Shown one piece after another: positions 1 to 8,950 of a DNA stretch of 64,000 nucleotides (position 1 is its first letter; the number at the start of each line of letters is the position of its first letter). The stretch is from assembly GCA_951813295.1 (NCBI GenBank), contig CATOTI010000001.1, forward strand, positions 930,001-994,000. Direction: 5' to 3'. The DNA is from an uncultured Pseudomonadales bacterium (lineage in GTDB: Bacteria > Pseudomonadota > Gammaproteobacteria > Pseudomonadales > Azotimanducaceae). The position numbers and the translations under genes were made by a program. The notes beneath the pieces were generated by a model. The model did no database searches. It was not told where the DNA came from and saw only the letters and a program-made list of their open reading frames with translations.

Positions 1-1
1 C

Positions 2-433
2 GGCGCGACGTTCGCCCAAGCGGGTTTCCGCTGGGTGTTGTCGAACCCGCACGTCGACGGGCTCATTATTTCCATGACGACCGAGGCGAACATCGATGAG
101 TTCCTCGGCGCCTCCGGCTGGCAGGAGCTTGCCTACGGGGATCGCCCGCTACTCGATCGCTACGCGAAGTTGCACGGCCAGACCTACTGCCGCCAGGTCT
201 GCAACGATTGTGAAGGCGCCTGCCCCTACAACGTCGACATCGCGGGCGTACTCCGCACGCGCATGTATGCGACGGACTACCAGGACCTCGAGTTTGCGCG
301 TAGCGAATACGCGATGCTCGGGACGAATGCCGCCGCGTGTCTTTCGTGTTCGGGCGAGCCTTGCCAAAGCGCTTGTACGCACGGCATCGCGATCAACGAA
401 GTCTGCGGTCCGACGCATTCGCTTCTGGCTTGA
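2..433 (+). CDS. Aldo/keto reductase with C-terminal ferredoxin-like domain (3' part only)
   Basis: The gene enters from the left edge, so only about 143 C-terminal residues are visible. The start of the visible part reads like the end of an aldo/keto reductase barrel (SNPHVDGLIISM). It is followed by a Cys-rich tail with C-x3-C-x2-C-x3-CP (CRQVCNDCEGACP) and a second set, CLSC...CQSAC, which could hold two 4Fe-4S clusters. This barrel plus ferredoxin layout is known in a subgroup of the family. The substrate cannot be told. The stop lies 3 bases before the larC start, so it is probably the leading gene of the lar operon. Confidence 0.8.
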   Translation, partial: GATFAQAGFRWVLSNPHVDGLIISMTTEANIDEFLGASGWQELAYGDRPLLDRYAKLHGQTYCRQVCNDCEGACPYNVDIAGVLRTRMYATDYQDLEFARSEYAMLGTNAAACLSCSGEPCQSACTHGIAINEVCGPTHSLLA

Positions 434-436
434 GCC

Positions 437-1618
437 TTGGGCCGACAACTCCACTACGAATGTTTCTCCGGCATATCCGGCGACATGCACCTCGGCGGGA
501 TGCTGGATCTCGGCGTTCCGTTCGACGTGCTTCGCGACCAACTCGCGCGTCTCGAGCTCGCACACGAGTTCGAATTGATCGCCGAGCCCGATCATAAGTT
601 CGGCATCCACGGCACCAAGGCGACGATTCGCCTGGCCGAAGGCGTCGAAAAACCGCATCGCCATCTTTCGACGATCAACAATCTCATCGATCGCGCAGGC
701 TATTCGGCGAGCGTGGCGAGGATGGCCAAAGACATATTCCTGACGCTCGGCCGTGCCGAAGCGAAAGTACACCGCACCGACATCGAGTCGATTCACTTTC
801 ACGAAGTCGGCGCAACCGATTCGATCGCCGATATCGTCGGCGCGGCCATCGGGCTCGAATGGTTGAATCCGGATCACGTCACCTGCGGAACCGTTGAACT
901 CGGCGGCGGTATGGTGCGGTGCGAACACGGCCTCTTGCCGGTACCGGCTCCGGCAACCGCGGAAATCCTCGTCGACGTTCCAACGAGTCGCGGTCGGGTA
1001 GACAGTGAAGCGACGACTCCGACGGGTGCCGCGATCCTCAAGACCGTCGTCGACGAATTCAGCGACCGGCAATCTTTCAATACGACGTCGATCGCTTACG
1101 GGATCGGGCAGAAGGATTTCCGTGTACCCAACGCGCTCCGGATGACGTTGGCCGAAGGGACATCGCACTTCGAGACGGAGGTGAACCTCTTGATCGAGTG
1201 CAACATCGACGACATGCCCGCGGAGTCATTCCAACCCCTCCAGGCCGCATTGTTGACCGGCGGCGCAAAGGACGTTTTCTTTGCGCCCATCATCATGAAA
1301 AAGACCCGCCCGGCCACAAAGATCTCGGTGCTCGCTGCGCCGTCCGAGGCCGACGCACTGATCGAGACACTGTTTCTCTCATCGACCACGATCGGCGTAC
1401 GAACGTCCGAAGTAACCAAGCAGATGCTGCCGCGGCGCGCACAAACGATCCCGACCAGCGTCGGCGACGTTACCGTCAAAGTCGTCACGCTGCCGAACGG
1501 CGAAGAACGCTGGAAGATCGAGCACGACGATATCGAACGGCTCGCCACGACCGTCGGCAAGAGCTACTTCGAGCTGCGAACGCTACTCGAGGCCGAAGTT
1601 GCTCGGGGCCTTGCGTGA
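437..1618 (+). CDS. larC: Nickel-pincer cofactor nickel-insertion cyclometallase LarC
   Basis: LarC is a CTP-dependent enzyme that inserts nickel into the dithio-nicotinate precursor made by LarB and LarE, giving the NPN cofactor. The 393-residue product opens with the family signature FSGISGDM (residues 10-17) and has a His-rich stretch HFHEVGATDSIAD near residue 120. The start is TTG at 437, three bases after the previous stop. The gene is one uninterrupted frame, unlike the split larC1/larC2 of Lactiplantibacillus plantarum, which needs a frameshift. Its stop overlaps the larB start, which indicates translational coupling. Confidence 0.92.
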   Translation: MGRQLHYECFSGISGDMHLGGMLDLGVPFDVLRDQLARLELAHEFELIAEPDHKFGIHGTKATIRLAEGVEKPHRHLSTINNLIDRAGYSASVARMAKDIFLTLGRAEAKVHRTDIESIHFHEVGATDSIADIVGAAIGLEWLNPDHVTCGTVELGGGMVRCEHGLLPVPAPATAEILVDVPTSRGRVDSEATTPTGAAILKTVVDEFSDRQSFNTTSIAYGIGQKDFRVPNALRMTLAEGTSHFETEVNLLIECNIDDMPAESFQPLQAALLTGGAKDVFFAPIIMKKTRPATKISVLAAPSEADALIETLFLSSTTIGVRTSEVTKQMLPRRAQTIPTSVGDVTVKVVTLPNGEERWKIEHDDIERLATTVGKSYFELRTLLEAEVARGLA

Positions 1619-2355
1619 AGACCGTCGACGAACTGCTTGAACTCGTCGCCAGCGGGGCCATCGATCAGGCACAGGCGCGCGCAGAGATCGAAGCCCACTT
1701 CCTGCAACCGATGAACGAGACGACGATCGATCACGACCGGGAACGGCGAACGGGCGCGCCGGAGGTGGTCTACGGTGGTCACAAGACCGCGGATCAGATC
1801 GACGTGGCCATGCAGGCAATCGTCGCGCGCGGGCAGAACGCCCTCGCGACCCGGGTGAGTGACACCGCAGCGCAAGAGATCGTCGCACGCCGACCCGAAT
1901 GCATTCACGATCCCGTCTCGGCAACGCTCGTCGCCAAGATCAGCACGGGACCGAAGGCCGCGACCAGCGTCGCGGTCGTGACAGCGGGAACTTCCGATCA
2001 ACGAGTCGCCGAGGAAGCCGCCGTCACGGCCGAGTTCTACGACAACCCCGTGTTGCGCGTGAACGATGTTGGCGTCGCGGGGATCCACCGGCTTTTCAAC
2101 CGGATCGAGGACATTCGCAGTGCACGTGTGGTGATCGTGGTTGCCGGGATGGAGGGGGCCTTACCAAGCGTCATCGGCGGGCTTGTCGACAAACCCGTCA
2201 TTGCCGTGCCGACGAGCGTCGGCTACGGTGCCGCGTTTGGCGGACTCGCCGCGCTCCTCGGCATGCTCAACAGCTGTGCGAGCGGCGTCTCGGTCGTCAA
2301 TATCGACAACGGCTTTGGAGCCGGCTACCTCGCAAGCATGATCAATCGGCTATGA
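1615..2355 (+). CDS. larB: Nickel-pincer cofactor biosynthesis protein LarB
   Basis: LarB carboxylates the pyridinium ring of nicotinic acid adenine dinucleotide and cleaves the product, the first step of NPN cofactor synthesis. The 246-residue protein has a short helical N-terminus and a PurE-like C-terminal domain (VAVVTAGTSD, then VVAGMEGALPSVIGGLV and VPTSVGYGAAFGG), as LarB proteins do. The start is GTG at 1615, which overlaps the larC stop by four bases. The end overlaps the larE ATG as ATGA. The longer open frame running upstream to 1198 lies over larC and is not coding. Confidence 0.92.
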   Translation: MKTVDELLELVASGAIDQAQARAEIEAHFLQPMNETTIDHDRERRTGAPEVVYGGHKTADQIDVAMQAIVARGQNALATRVSDTAAQEIVARRPECIHDPVSATLVAKISTGPKAATSVAVVTAGTSDQRVAEEAAVTAEFYDNPVLRVNDVGVAGIHRLFNRIEDIRSARVVIVVAGMEGALPSVIGGLVDKPVIAVPTSVGYGAAFGGLAALLGMLNSCASGVSVVNIDNGFGAGYLASMINRL

Positions 2356-3185
2356 ACCCCGAACTCGCCAGCAAATACGACGCACTTCGTGCGCACATCC
2401 AGCGTTTCGATCGCGTCCTCGTCGCGTTTTCCGGTGGCGTCGACAGCTCACTGGTCGCTTTCGTCGCGGCGGAAGTGCTCGGACCGAGCGCTATGGCGGT
2501 GACGTCCGGATCAAAGTCGCTCAAGCGCAGCGATCTGAGCCTGACGCTCGATCTGGCCGAGCGTTGGCAAATGCAGCACCGCGTGATCGTCACCGACGAA
2601 CTCAGCAAGACCGACTATCGCAAGAACCCGGTCAACCGCTGCTTCTTCTGCAAGACGTCGCTCTACGAGTCGCTCAAGACGATCGCCGACGAAGAAGGTT
2701 TCGACGCGATCCTGAACGGCACCAACGTCGACGATCTGGGCGATCACCGGCCCGGACTCATCGCCGCTGATGATTTTTCGATCGTCTCGCCCCTCGCCGA
2801 CGCCGGCTTCACGAAAGCCGACATTCGCGCGTTGGCCAACCATCTCGGCATGGAAAACGCCGACAAACCGCAAGCCGCGTGTCTCTCGAGCCGGTTTCCC
2901 TACGGGTCCCACATCGACGAGGAACGCCTCGCGCAGGTGGAAGCAGCCGAAGACGCTCTTGCCGAACTCGGGTTTCGTCAGTTTCGTGTCCGTCACCACG
3001 AGGAAGTGGCACGCCTGGAGATCGACGTGAGCGAACTCGATCACGCCTTTGCGCAACGCGACGTCATTCAGGATCGAATTCGCGAGGTCGGCTATCGCTA
3101 CGTCGCCCTCGATCTGGGCGGCTTTCGTTCGGGCTCGCTCAACGAAGGTCTCATCAACGTCGTGCAGATACACGAGCCGTCATGA
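2352..3185 (+). CDS. larE: ATP-dependent sulfurtransferase LarE, three-cysteine type
   Basis: LarE adenylates the LarB product and transfers sulfur to it. The PP-loop SGGVDSS is at residues 27-33. Cys177 in QAACLSSRFPYG matches the sulfur-donating Cys region of LarE. Two further cysteines, Cys97 and Cys100 (RCFFCK), form a CxxC pair. Family knowledge: LarE with one cysteine destroys itself by giving up its own sulfur, while three-cysteine forms hold a 4Fe-4S cluster and can act catalytically. I infer the second type here. The start overlaps the larB stop as ATGA. Length is 277 residues, normal for LarE. Confidence 0.92.
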   Translation: MNPELASKYDALRAHIQRFDRVLVAFSGGVDSSLVAFVAAEVLGPSAMAVTSGSKSLKRSDLSLTLDLAERWQMQHRVIVTDELSKTDYRKNPVNRCFFCKTSLYESLKTIADEEGFDAILNGTNVDDLGDHRPGLIAADDFSIVSPLADAGFTKADIRALANHLGMENADKPQAACLSSRFPYGSHIDEERLAQVEAAEDALAELGFRQFRVRHHEEVARLEIDVSELDHAFAQRDVIQDRIREVGYRYVALDLGGFRSGSLNEGLINVVQIHEPS

Positions 3186-4063
3186 TTCCCAAAATCCCCT
3201 TTGGCCAGACCGGCCATCTGAGTTCCCGCACGATCTTCGGCGCGGCGGCATTCGGCGGCATGCGTCAGTCGAAGGCGGATCAGGTGATGGAGATGCTGCT
3301 CGAGTTCGGCGTCAATCATCTCGACACGGCCGCGAGTTACGGCGATTCGGAGCTGCGACTGGCGCCCTGGCTGCGCGATCACCGCGACGAGTTTTTCCTC
3401 GCAACGAAAACCGGTGATCGGACGTACGACAAAGCCAAGGAGAGCCTGCACCGCTCGCTCGAACGCCTCGAGGTCGACCACGTCGACCTCATCCAGATGC
3501 ACAACCTTTCCAACGAACGCGACTGGCAGGTCGCCATGGGCGAAGGCGGTGCACTCGAAGCCCTCGTCGAAGCGCGAGACGAGGGCCTGGTGCGAAACAT
3601 CGGCGTCACGGGGCACGGTACTTTCGTCGCCGCGATGCACCTGAAGAGTCTCCAGGCGTTCGACTTCGCGTCGATCCTCGCACCGTACAACTTCGCGATG
3701 ATGCAGTCGGAACCCTACGCGACCGAATTCGAGACTCTTTACGAGCACTGTCGCGCGAACGGCATCGCCATTCAGACCATCAAATCCATCGCCCGGCGGC
3801 GTTGGCGCGATGCCGACGACGATCCACATTTCTCGTGGTACATGCCGATTCGGGACGACGCGGCACTCGAGCGCGCGGTGCGTTTCGTGCTCGGACGCGA
3901 TGGCCTCTTCCTGAACACGTCGAGCGACACGACGTTACTGCGACGAGTTCTCGAGATCGCCTCGGGTCCGCTCGAGGTGCCGTCCGATGCCGAGATGCAA
4001 GCGGATGTCGCCGCGGAAGGCCTGGAGCCGCTATTCGTGCGCGGCGTGTCCGATAACGTCTAG
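3182..4063 (+). CDS. Aldo/keto reductase family protein
   Basis: This 293-residue protein is a TIM-barrel, NAD(P)H-dependent oxidoreductase. The catalytic tetrad is visible as Asp48 (HLDTA), Tyr53 (ASYGDSE), Lys76 (LATKTGD) and His107 (LIQMHN). It lacks the ferredoxin-like tail of the other aldo/keto reductase at the window's left edge. Its ATG overlaps the larE stop as ATGA, so it belongs to the same operon. A possible role is acting on the substrate or product of an NPN-cofactor enzyme encoded elsewhere, but the substrate is unknown. Confidence 0.85.
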   Translation: MIPKIPFGQTGHLSSRTIFGAAAFGGMRQSKADQVMEMLLEFGVNHLDTAASYGDSELRLAPWLRDHRDEFFLATKTGDRTYDKAKESLHRSLERLEVDHVDLIQMHNLSNERDWQVAMGEGGALEALVEARDEGLVRNIGVTGHGTFVAAMHLKSLQAFDFASILAPYNFAMMQSEPYATEFETLYEHCRANGIAIQTIKSIARRRWRDADDDPHFSWYMPIRDDAALERAVRFVLGRDGLFLNTSSDTTLLRRVLEIASGPLEVPSDAEMQADVAAEGLEPLFVRGVSDNV

Positions 4064-4080
4064 CCTCCCGCCGGCACGGA

Positions 4081-5760
4081 TCAGTTCGGCCAGTAGACGT
4101 ATTCATCCTCCGGCTCGACTCTGACCGCCCGCGTTTTGTCGATCGCTATCGGCGTTTCCCTCGTCGCACGCCAGAGCGGCCCAACCGCGTTTTTATGGTG
4201 TGCGTCCAGGAGCGCCTCCAGCGCCGCCAGTTTGTCCGGGCGGCTATCCGCCAGGTTGTTCTGTTCCGTCGGATCGTTGGCAAGATCGAAGAGCCATTTC
4301 TTGTCACGTCGACCCTCGAGGAGAAGCTTCCAGTCACCCGCACGAACGACCTTCGTGTAGCCGGTCTGCCAGAAAAGCGCATCGTCGGGCCGCGCGAGCG
4401 AGCCGGTACCGGTCGCCACCGGCAGGAGATCCTGGCCATCGATCTCGACACCGTCCGGCAACTCGGCACCCGCCGCCGCCGCAATCGTCGGCATCAGGTC
4501 GATATGCGCGACGGGTTCATCGACACGTGTCCCGGCGGCAATTCGATTCGGCCACTTCATGAAGATCGGCGCGCGAATCCCGCCTTCGAAGAAGGTGATC
4601 TTCCAGCCTCGATAGGGCGCGTTGACTTCGGGGAGTCCGATGTAGCCGGCGCCGCCGTTGTCGCTCGAGAAGATGACGAGCGTATTGTCAGCGAGCCCCG
4701 TGGCGTCGAGTCTTTCTTCGATCCGGCGCACGCTGCGTTCGAGCGAGCGGACCATCGCCGCATAGACGCGCATCCTGTAAGGCTCGAGCTCGCCGACCGC
4801 TTCAAAGTCCTCACGCGTCGCCTGCAGCGGCGTGTGAACGCCCCAGTGCGCGAGATAGAGGAAGAACGGACGGTTGCGATTCGCTTCGATGACTTTCAGG
4901 GACTCATCGGTCCAGTAATCCGTCAGATAGCCCCCCGGTTCGAACAATTCGCCACCATTCAGACGCGTGGAGTACCGCCCGCGGGACCAGAGGAACTTGT
5001 CGATCGGATCGAAATCGAGCTTCGCGCTGACGATCTCCGGATCGTCCTCCTTGCCGAAGAGGTTGCCGACCATTAAGAGGCTCTCATCGATCCCCTGATC
5101 GTTGGCCGCCATGCCGTTGTCCGTACCGAGATGCCATTTGCCGATATGGACCGTGTGATAACCACGCGCCTTCAGAAGCTCCGCAATCGTGATCTCTTCG
5201 GTCGGTAGACCCTTCGACGAAAAAGGCGGTTGATTCGCCTCAAGCGCTTCGTCATAGATCACGCGTGGTAGACCGGAATCCATTTCGTTGCTGAGCCGCG
5301 ACACCACGCTGCCGAAACCGGGCGGTGTCGGCGTGAACTCGAACCCCGTGCGCGTCGGATATCGGCCGGTCATGATCATCGCCCGGGACGGCGCGCACGT
5401 GCCGTGACCCGCATACGCCTGCCTGAACATGACCCCGTTTTCCGCGATCGCATCGATCGATGGCGTCGGTACCGCACCACCCGCGACACCGCCACCAAAA
5501 GCGGTGATGTCGTTGATGCCAAGGTCATCGGCCAGGATGAAGATGATGTTGGGCGGACGTTCATCCGGTGGATCGGCCGCCACCGAGGGGCCTCGTTGCC
5601 ACTCGATTTCGACATTGGGCGCGATGACCGGCGGTTGCGCCTGGGCTGTTGGTTCCGGCTCAGGAGGCTGTGTTTCCACGCGCGGTTCCGGCGTCGATTC
5701 TCCCTGGCACGCGACCAACCCCAACAGTGTCACGGCCAACAAACCAGTAATCCGTCGCAT
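4081..5760 (-). CDS. Lipoprotein sulfatase (arylsulfatase A family)
   Basis: A type I formylglycine-dependent sulfatase of 559 residues. The start chosen is ATG at 5760, because it gives a lipoprotein signal ending in LVAC (Cys18). A Pro/Glu-rich linker (about 20-65) follows, then the metal-binding ILADDLG (75-81) and the CAPSR motif, whose Cys122 would become formylglycine. It is probably anchored to a membrane and hydrolyses sulfate esters outside the cytoplasm. The open frame extends 20 codons further upstream, but that would bury the signal. It is divergent from the quinoprotein gene. No formylglycine-generating enzyme is in the window. Confidence 0.88.
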   Translation of the reverse strand: MRRITGLLAVTLLGLVACQGESTPEPRVETQPPEPEPTAQAQPPVIAPNVEIEWQRGPSVAADPPDERPPNIIFILADDLGINDITAFGGGVAGGAVPTPSIDAIAENGVMFRQAYAGHGTCAPSRAMIMTGRYPTRTGFEFTPTPPGFGSVVSRLSNEMDSGLPRVIYDEALEANQPPFSSKGLPTEEITIAELLKARGYHTVHIGKWHLGTDNGMAANDQGIDESLLMVGNLFGKEDDPEIVSAKLDFDPIDKFLWSRGRYSTRLNGGELFEPGGYLTDYWTDESLKVIEANRNRPFFLYLAHWGVHTPLQATREDFEAVGELEPYRMRVYAAMVRSLERSVRRIEERLDATGLADNTLVIFSSDNGGAGYIGLPEVNAPYRGWKITFFEGGIRAPIFMKWPNRIAAGTRVDEPVAHIDLMPTIAAAAGAELPDGVEIDGQDLLPVATGTGSLARPDDALFWQTGYTKVVRAGDWKLLLEGRRDKKWLFDLANDPTEQNNLADSRPDKLAALEALLDAHHKNAVGPLWRATRETPIAIDKTRAVRVEPEDEYVYWPN

Positions 5761-5893
5761 GTCATCGCACCTTCGTGGTTGTCCGGAGGATAGCCGATGA
5801 CATGGAGCGCCGACGCGCATCGGAAAACGCCTCGAAAAATTCCACCCGCGATCGAGATCTATACTCGAGACGTCTCACACCACGGAGCCCGCG

Positions 5894-7651
5894 ATGGCGC
5901 TCTTTACGAAACCATTCAACCCGCGCCTTATCGCCGGGGGGCTTGCCCTCCTCATCTCGAGCGTGGGCGCTGCGAACGACGATGGTTTCGTCCCGGTAAC
6001 CGACGCGATGATCACGAATCCAGATCCGGGCGACTGGCTCTCCTGGCGTCGGACCCCGGCGGGGTGGGGATATAGCCCGTTGAGCGAGATTAAGCCCGAC
6101 AACGTCGGCCAACTTCAGCTCGTCTGGACACGAGGTTTGCATCGCGGAAGCCAGACCGCGACACCCCTCGCCTACGACGGCGTGCTTTACATGCCGAATC
6201 CCAACGATGTCATCCAGGCGCTCGATGCCGGGACCGGCGATCTCATCTGGGAGCACCGTCGACCGATCCCCGACGATTTCCGGGGTTTGCTGCAATCGAA
6301 CAATCGCAATATCGCGATCTACGATCGGCTCATCATCGATACGAGCGTCGACGACTACGTGTTTGCGCTGGACGCGGTCACGGGGGAGATGGTGTGGGAA
6401 ACCGAGGTGCTGAACTACAAGACTCATCCCGCCATCCAGGGCGCCGGGCCGATCATCGCGAACGGCAAGATCGTCACTGGCCGCAGTTGCTCGCCGTCCG
6501 CCGGTCCCGACGCCTGCGTGATCGTGGCGCACGACGCGAAGACGGGCGCCGAAGCCTGGCGTCGTCGCACCGTACCCGCACCGGGCGAACCGGGCGACGA
6601 GACCTGGGGCGACGTACCGTTCGAGAAGCGTGTGCACGTCGGCGCGTGGATGCCGCCGAGTTACGATCCGGTCCTGGATCTCGTCTATATCGGTACGTCG
6701 GTCACCGCACCCGCGCCCAAGTTCCTGCTCGGCGGCGCGGACAAGAAACACCTCTACCACAACTCGACTTTGGCGCTCGATGGCGAGAGCGGCGAAATCC
6801 GCTGGTTCTACCAGCACGTCATCGACCACTGGGATCTCGACCATCCCTTCGAGCGAATGCTCGTCGATACGGCCGTCGCACCGGACAAAGACGACGTCGC
6901 ATGGATCAACCCGAACGTGACGCCCGGTGAACGCCGGCGCGTCGTCACGGGCATCCCCGGAAAAACCGCCCTCGTCTACACGCTCGACCGGGAAACCGGT
7001 GAGTTTCTCTGGGCCCGCCCAACCGTCGAGCAGAACGTCATCCTCGAGATCGACGGCGCGACGGGTGAAGTGACGGCCAACGAAGATTACGTCTTCAGCG
7101 CGATGAACCAGGTGATGGTGATCTGTCCGTCGATGCACGGCGGTAAGGACTGGGAAGCCGGCACTTACAGCCCCGCAACGAACACGATGTACTTTCCGCT
7201 TCGCAACGCCTGCATGCCGACGTTGACGACGACCGCACCCGACGCGTCGCACCGTTCGTACGCGCTGTCCGTCAAGTTTTCGTTATCGCAGGGCAAGGAG
7301 AACCTCGGCTCGATCTACGCGATCTCTGCCGAGACGGGCGAGACGAAGTGGCTCTACGAGCAACGCGCTTCGACAACCTCACTCCTCGCCACGGGCGGCG
7401 GACTCATCTTCGGCGGCGACATCGCCGGGCGTTTCAAGGCGCTGGACGAAGCAACGGGGGAAGTCCTATGGGAGATCAATCTGGGATCGCCGGTCACGGG
7501 CTATCCGATGACGTTCGCGCACGACGGGCGCCAGTACGTTGCCGTCAGCACCGGTAGTTCGGCGACGACGGCGAGCTTTCTCGGCATGACCCCCGAGATC
7601 CGACCGAGCTTCAGCAACAATCTCTTCGTCTTCGCGCTGCCGAGCGAGTGA
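5894..7651 (+). CDS. Periplasmic PQQ-dependent alcohol dehydrogenase-like quinoprotein
   Basis: A 585-residue eight-bladed propeller dehydrogenase with a Sec signal (residues 1-27). Several W-type docking motifs such as ALDAGTGDLIWE, ALDAVTGEMVWE and TLDRETGEFLWA are visible. The catalytic base region reads HWDLD (Asp314, Asp316); in methanol dehydrogenases the second Asp marks lanthanide-using XoxF and PedH types. The vicinal Cys-Cys usual beside PQQ is absent: the matching region is RGLLQSNNRN. The metal-binding Glu is not obvious in GRSCSPSAGPDAC. The substrate is unknown. A cytochrome c gene follows, convergent, and may take the electrons. Confidence 0.85.
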   Translation: MALFTKPFNPRLIAGGLALLISSVGAANDDGFVPVTDAMITNPDPGDWLSWRRTPAGWGYSPLSEIKPDNVGQLQLVWTRGLHRGSQTATPLAYDGVLYMPNPNDVIQALDAGTGDLIWEHRRPIPDDFRGLLQSNNRNIAIYDRLIIDTSVDDYVFALDAVTGEMVWETEVLNYKTHPAIQGAGPIIANGKIVTGRSCSPSAGPDACVIVAHDAKTGAEAWRRRTVPAPGEPGDETWGDVPFEKRVHVGAWMPPSYDPVLDLVYIGTSVTAPAPKFLLGGADKKHLYHNSTLALDGESGEIRWFYQHVIDHWDLDHPFERMLVDTAVAPDKDDVAWINPNVTPGERRRVVTGIPGKTALVYTLDRETGEFLWARPTVEQNVILEIDGATGEVTANEDYVFSAMNQVMVICPSMHGGKDWEAGTYSPATNTMYFPLRNACMPTLTTTAPDASHRSYALSVKFSLSQGKENLGSIYAISAETGETKWLYEQRASTTSLLATGGGLIFGGDIAGRFKALDEATGEVLWEINLGSPVTGYPMTFAHDGRQYVAVSTGSSATTASFLGMTPEIRPSFSNNLFVFALPSE

Positions 7652-7658
7652 AGAGCGA

Positions 7659-8081
7659 CTAGGGCGTGAATGGCCCCACCTCGATCGCCCTCAACGCCGC
7701 TTCATTGATCGGCAACGCGTCGGGACCGCTCGGGTAGCCATTCGCTTCGAGGAGATAGGCAACCACGGCCGCATAGTCTGTCTTTGCCAACGTGCCCGGC
7801 GCACCGGTGGGCATCGTGCGCGCCACACGATCGAACAGGTCGAAAAGCGTCAAGTCAGCCCAGCGGAAACGAAAAGCCACACCTTTTAGGCCGGGCGACA
7901 TCTCTTGCCCGGAAAGGTCTTCGAGATGGCATTCAGCGCAATAACGCGTGTAGAGCGTCGCACCGCGCTCGGCCTGTACGATCGAAAAAACGCCGTCCGT
8001 AAGAGATCGTGATTCCGCCGCGACGCCCAGCGCCAGAACACTTGCGAAGACCCATCCCAATCGTTGGGCCCAGGTAACCAT
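7659..8081 (-). CDS. Small c-type cytochrome
   Basis: A 140-residue class I cytochrome c, exported by an N-terminal signal (residues 1-22, VFASVLALGVAAES). The haem site is CAEC-H in YCAECH, and the Met ligand is likely in RTMPTGAPG. The start is ATG at 8081, preceded by a GAGAGGCGAG ribosome site. An upstream ATG at 8120 would lengthen the N-terminus and hide the signal. It ends 7 bases from the end of the quinoprotein gene on the other strand, so a role as electron acceptor for that enzyme is a reasonable guess. Confidence 0.82.
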   Translation of the reverse strand: MVTWAQRLGWVFASVLALGVAAESRSLTDGVFSIVQAERGATLYTRYCAECHLEDLSGQEMSPGLKGVAFRFRWADLTLFDLFDRVARTMPTGAPGTLAKTDYAAVVAYLLEANGYPSGPDALPINEAALRAIEVGPFTP

Positions 8082-8181
8082 CTCGCCTCTCGACCGGCTG
8101 GAGTGAACGTGGATCGTCATCGGTTTCCAATTGTGCCCGCGCGCTGCTATTTGTGTCGCGAGTCCACCCAAGGAGCATCTG

Positions 8182-8937
8182 ATGGACGACCTCCCCGATC
8201 ATTTCGAATCACCCGAAGACGCCTACTTCGGCTTTTTCCGTGCCGACAGCGCAAAGAACCCTCGAGGATGGGCGGCGGTGATGAGTTATCCGCACGGGCG
8301 GGTCTCCCACACGGGCCTGTACTACTGCGCGACGGCAGAGGAGTACGCGGACAACGCCGACTGGACCGCGCGCGAAGCGACCGGATGGGTACGATCCGTG
8401 GGTCACGAGCCGATTCGATGCCACGCTTCGCCCGATAAGGTGCACATCGTCGGCGGCTGGACGCGGTACAACCGCGACGACGAGCCGATCCTCACCAACG
8501 ACGTCGCCTACATCCTCACGCGCGTCGACGGATCCTGGGGCATTCAGGCACGGTTCGGCGTCGACTCCTTCTCGGGCACCGACGAACGCGCAGGCGACGC
8601 TGCCGTTGAGGTGGTCCAACGTTACGTCGAGGCTCACCGCACGGCCGACTACGACGCCTGCGCGGGCCTCATCCGATACCCGTTCGTGCAGGTCAATCCT
8701 GCCCATATCACGCGCATCGACGACGCCGACGCCATGGTCGCGTTCGTCAGCGCCAACCCCGCCAGCAACGTCATCGGGGCTGAGGTGCAGGCCCTTCGAT
8801 CAGGGAAAAACGGCATCCTCGTCACGCTCGAACGTTCTTACTCAGGCGGCGGAATCGAGTCCAGCATCGGCCTCATCGTTCGCGAGGCCGGCGCATGGAA
8901 GATCGCCGGGGCGTCGTCCTTGTGGCAGGACGGCTGA
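8182..8937 (+). CDS. Protein of two NTF2/SnoaL-like domains, function unknown
   Basis: The product has 251 residues. The start is ATG at 8182, with AAGGAG seven bases upstream. The sequence appears to hold two cone-fold NTF2-like halves: about 1-130 (ending AYILTRVDGSWGIQARFG) and about 135-250 (AVEVVQRYVEAHRTADYDA... to AGAWKIAGASS). The phrase 'VDGSWGIQ/EAGAWKIAG' recurs at the end of each half. There is no signal peptide. Such proteins range from steroid isomerases and polyketide cyclases to binding proteins; no catalytic set stands out. It is convergent with the monooxygenase gene. Confidence 0.7.
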   Translation: MDDLPDHFESPEDAYFGFFRADSAKNPRGWAAVMSYPHGRVSHTGLYYCATAEEYADNADWTAREATGWVRSVGHEPIRCHASPDKVHIVGGWTRYNRDDEPILTNDVAYILTRVDGSWGIQARFGVDSFSGTDERAGDAAVEVVQRYVEAHRTADYDACAGLIRYPFVQVNPAHITRIDDADAMVAFVSANPASNVIGAEVQALRSGKNGILVTLERSYSGGGIESSIGLIVREAGAWKIAGASSLWQDG

Positions 8938-8950
8938 CGCGTGCGTCAGC
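8933..8950. terminator. Palindrome across two convergent stop codons, possible bidirectional terminator
   Basis: GCTGACGC-GT-GCGTCAGC is a perfect 18-base palindrome that contains the TGA of the plus-strand gene (8935-8937) and the stop of the minus-strand gene (8946-8948). In RNA either strand would fold into a GC-rich hairpin. There is no T-run on either side, so intrinsic termination is uncertain; it may just protect 3' ends. Confidence 0.4.

Noticed and set aside
149..1168. Minus-strand open frame of 339 codons over larC
   Set aside because: It mirrors larC on the other strand and its translation is Arg/Val-rich with no family likeness. GC-rich third positions keep such shadow frames open.
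5762..7252. Minus-strand open frame of 496 codons over the quinoprotein gene
   Set aside because: It lies entirely against a clear PQQ dehydrogenase gene and lacks recognisable motifs. It is a shadow frame.
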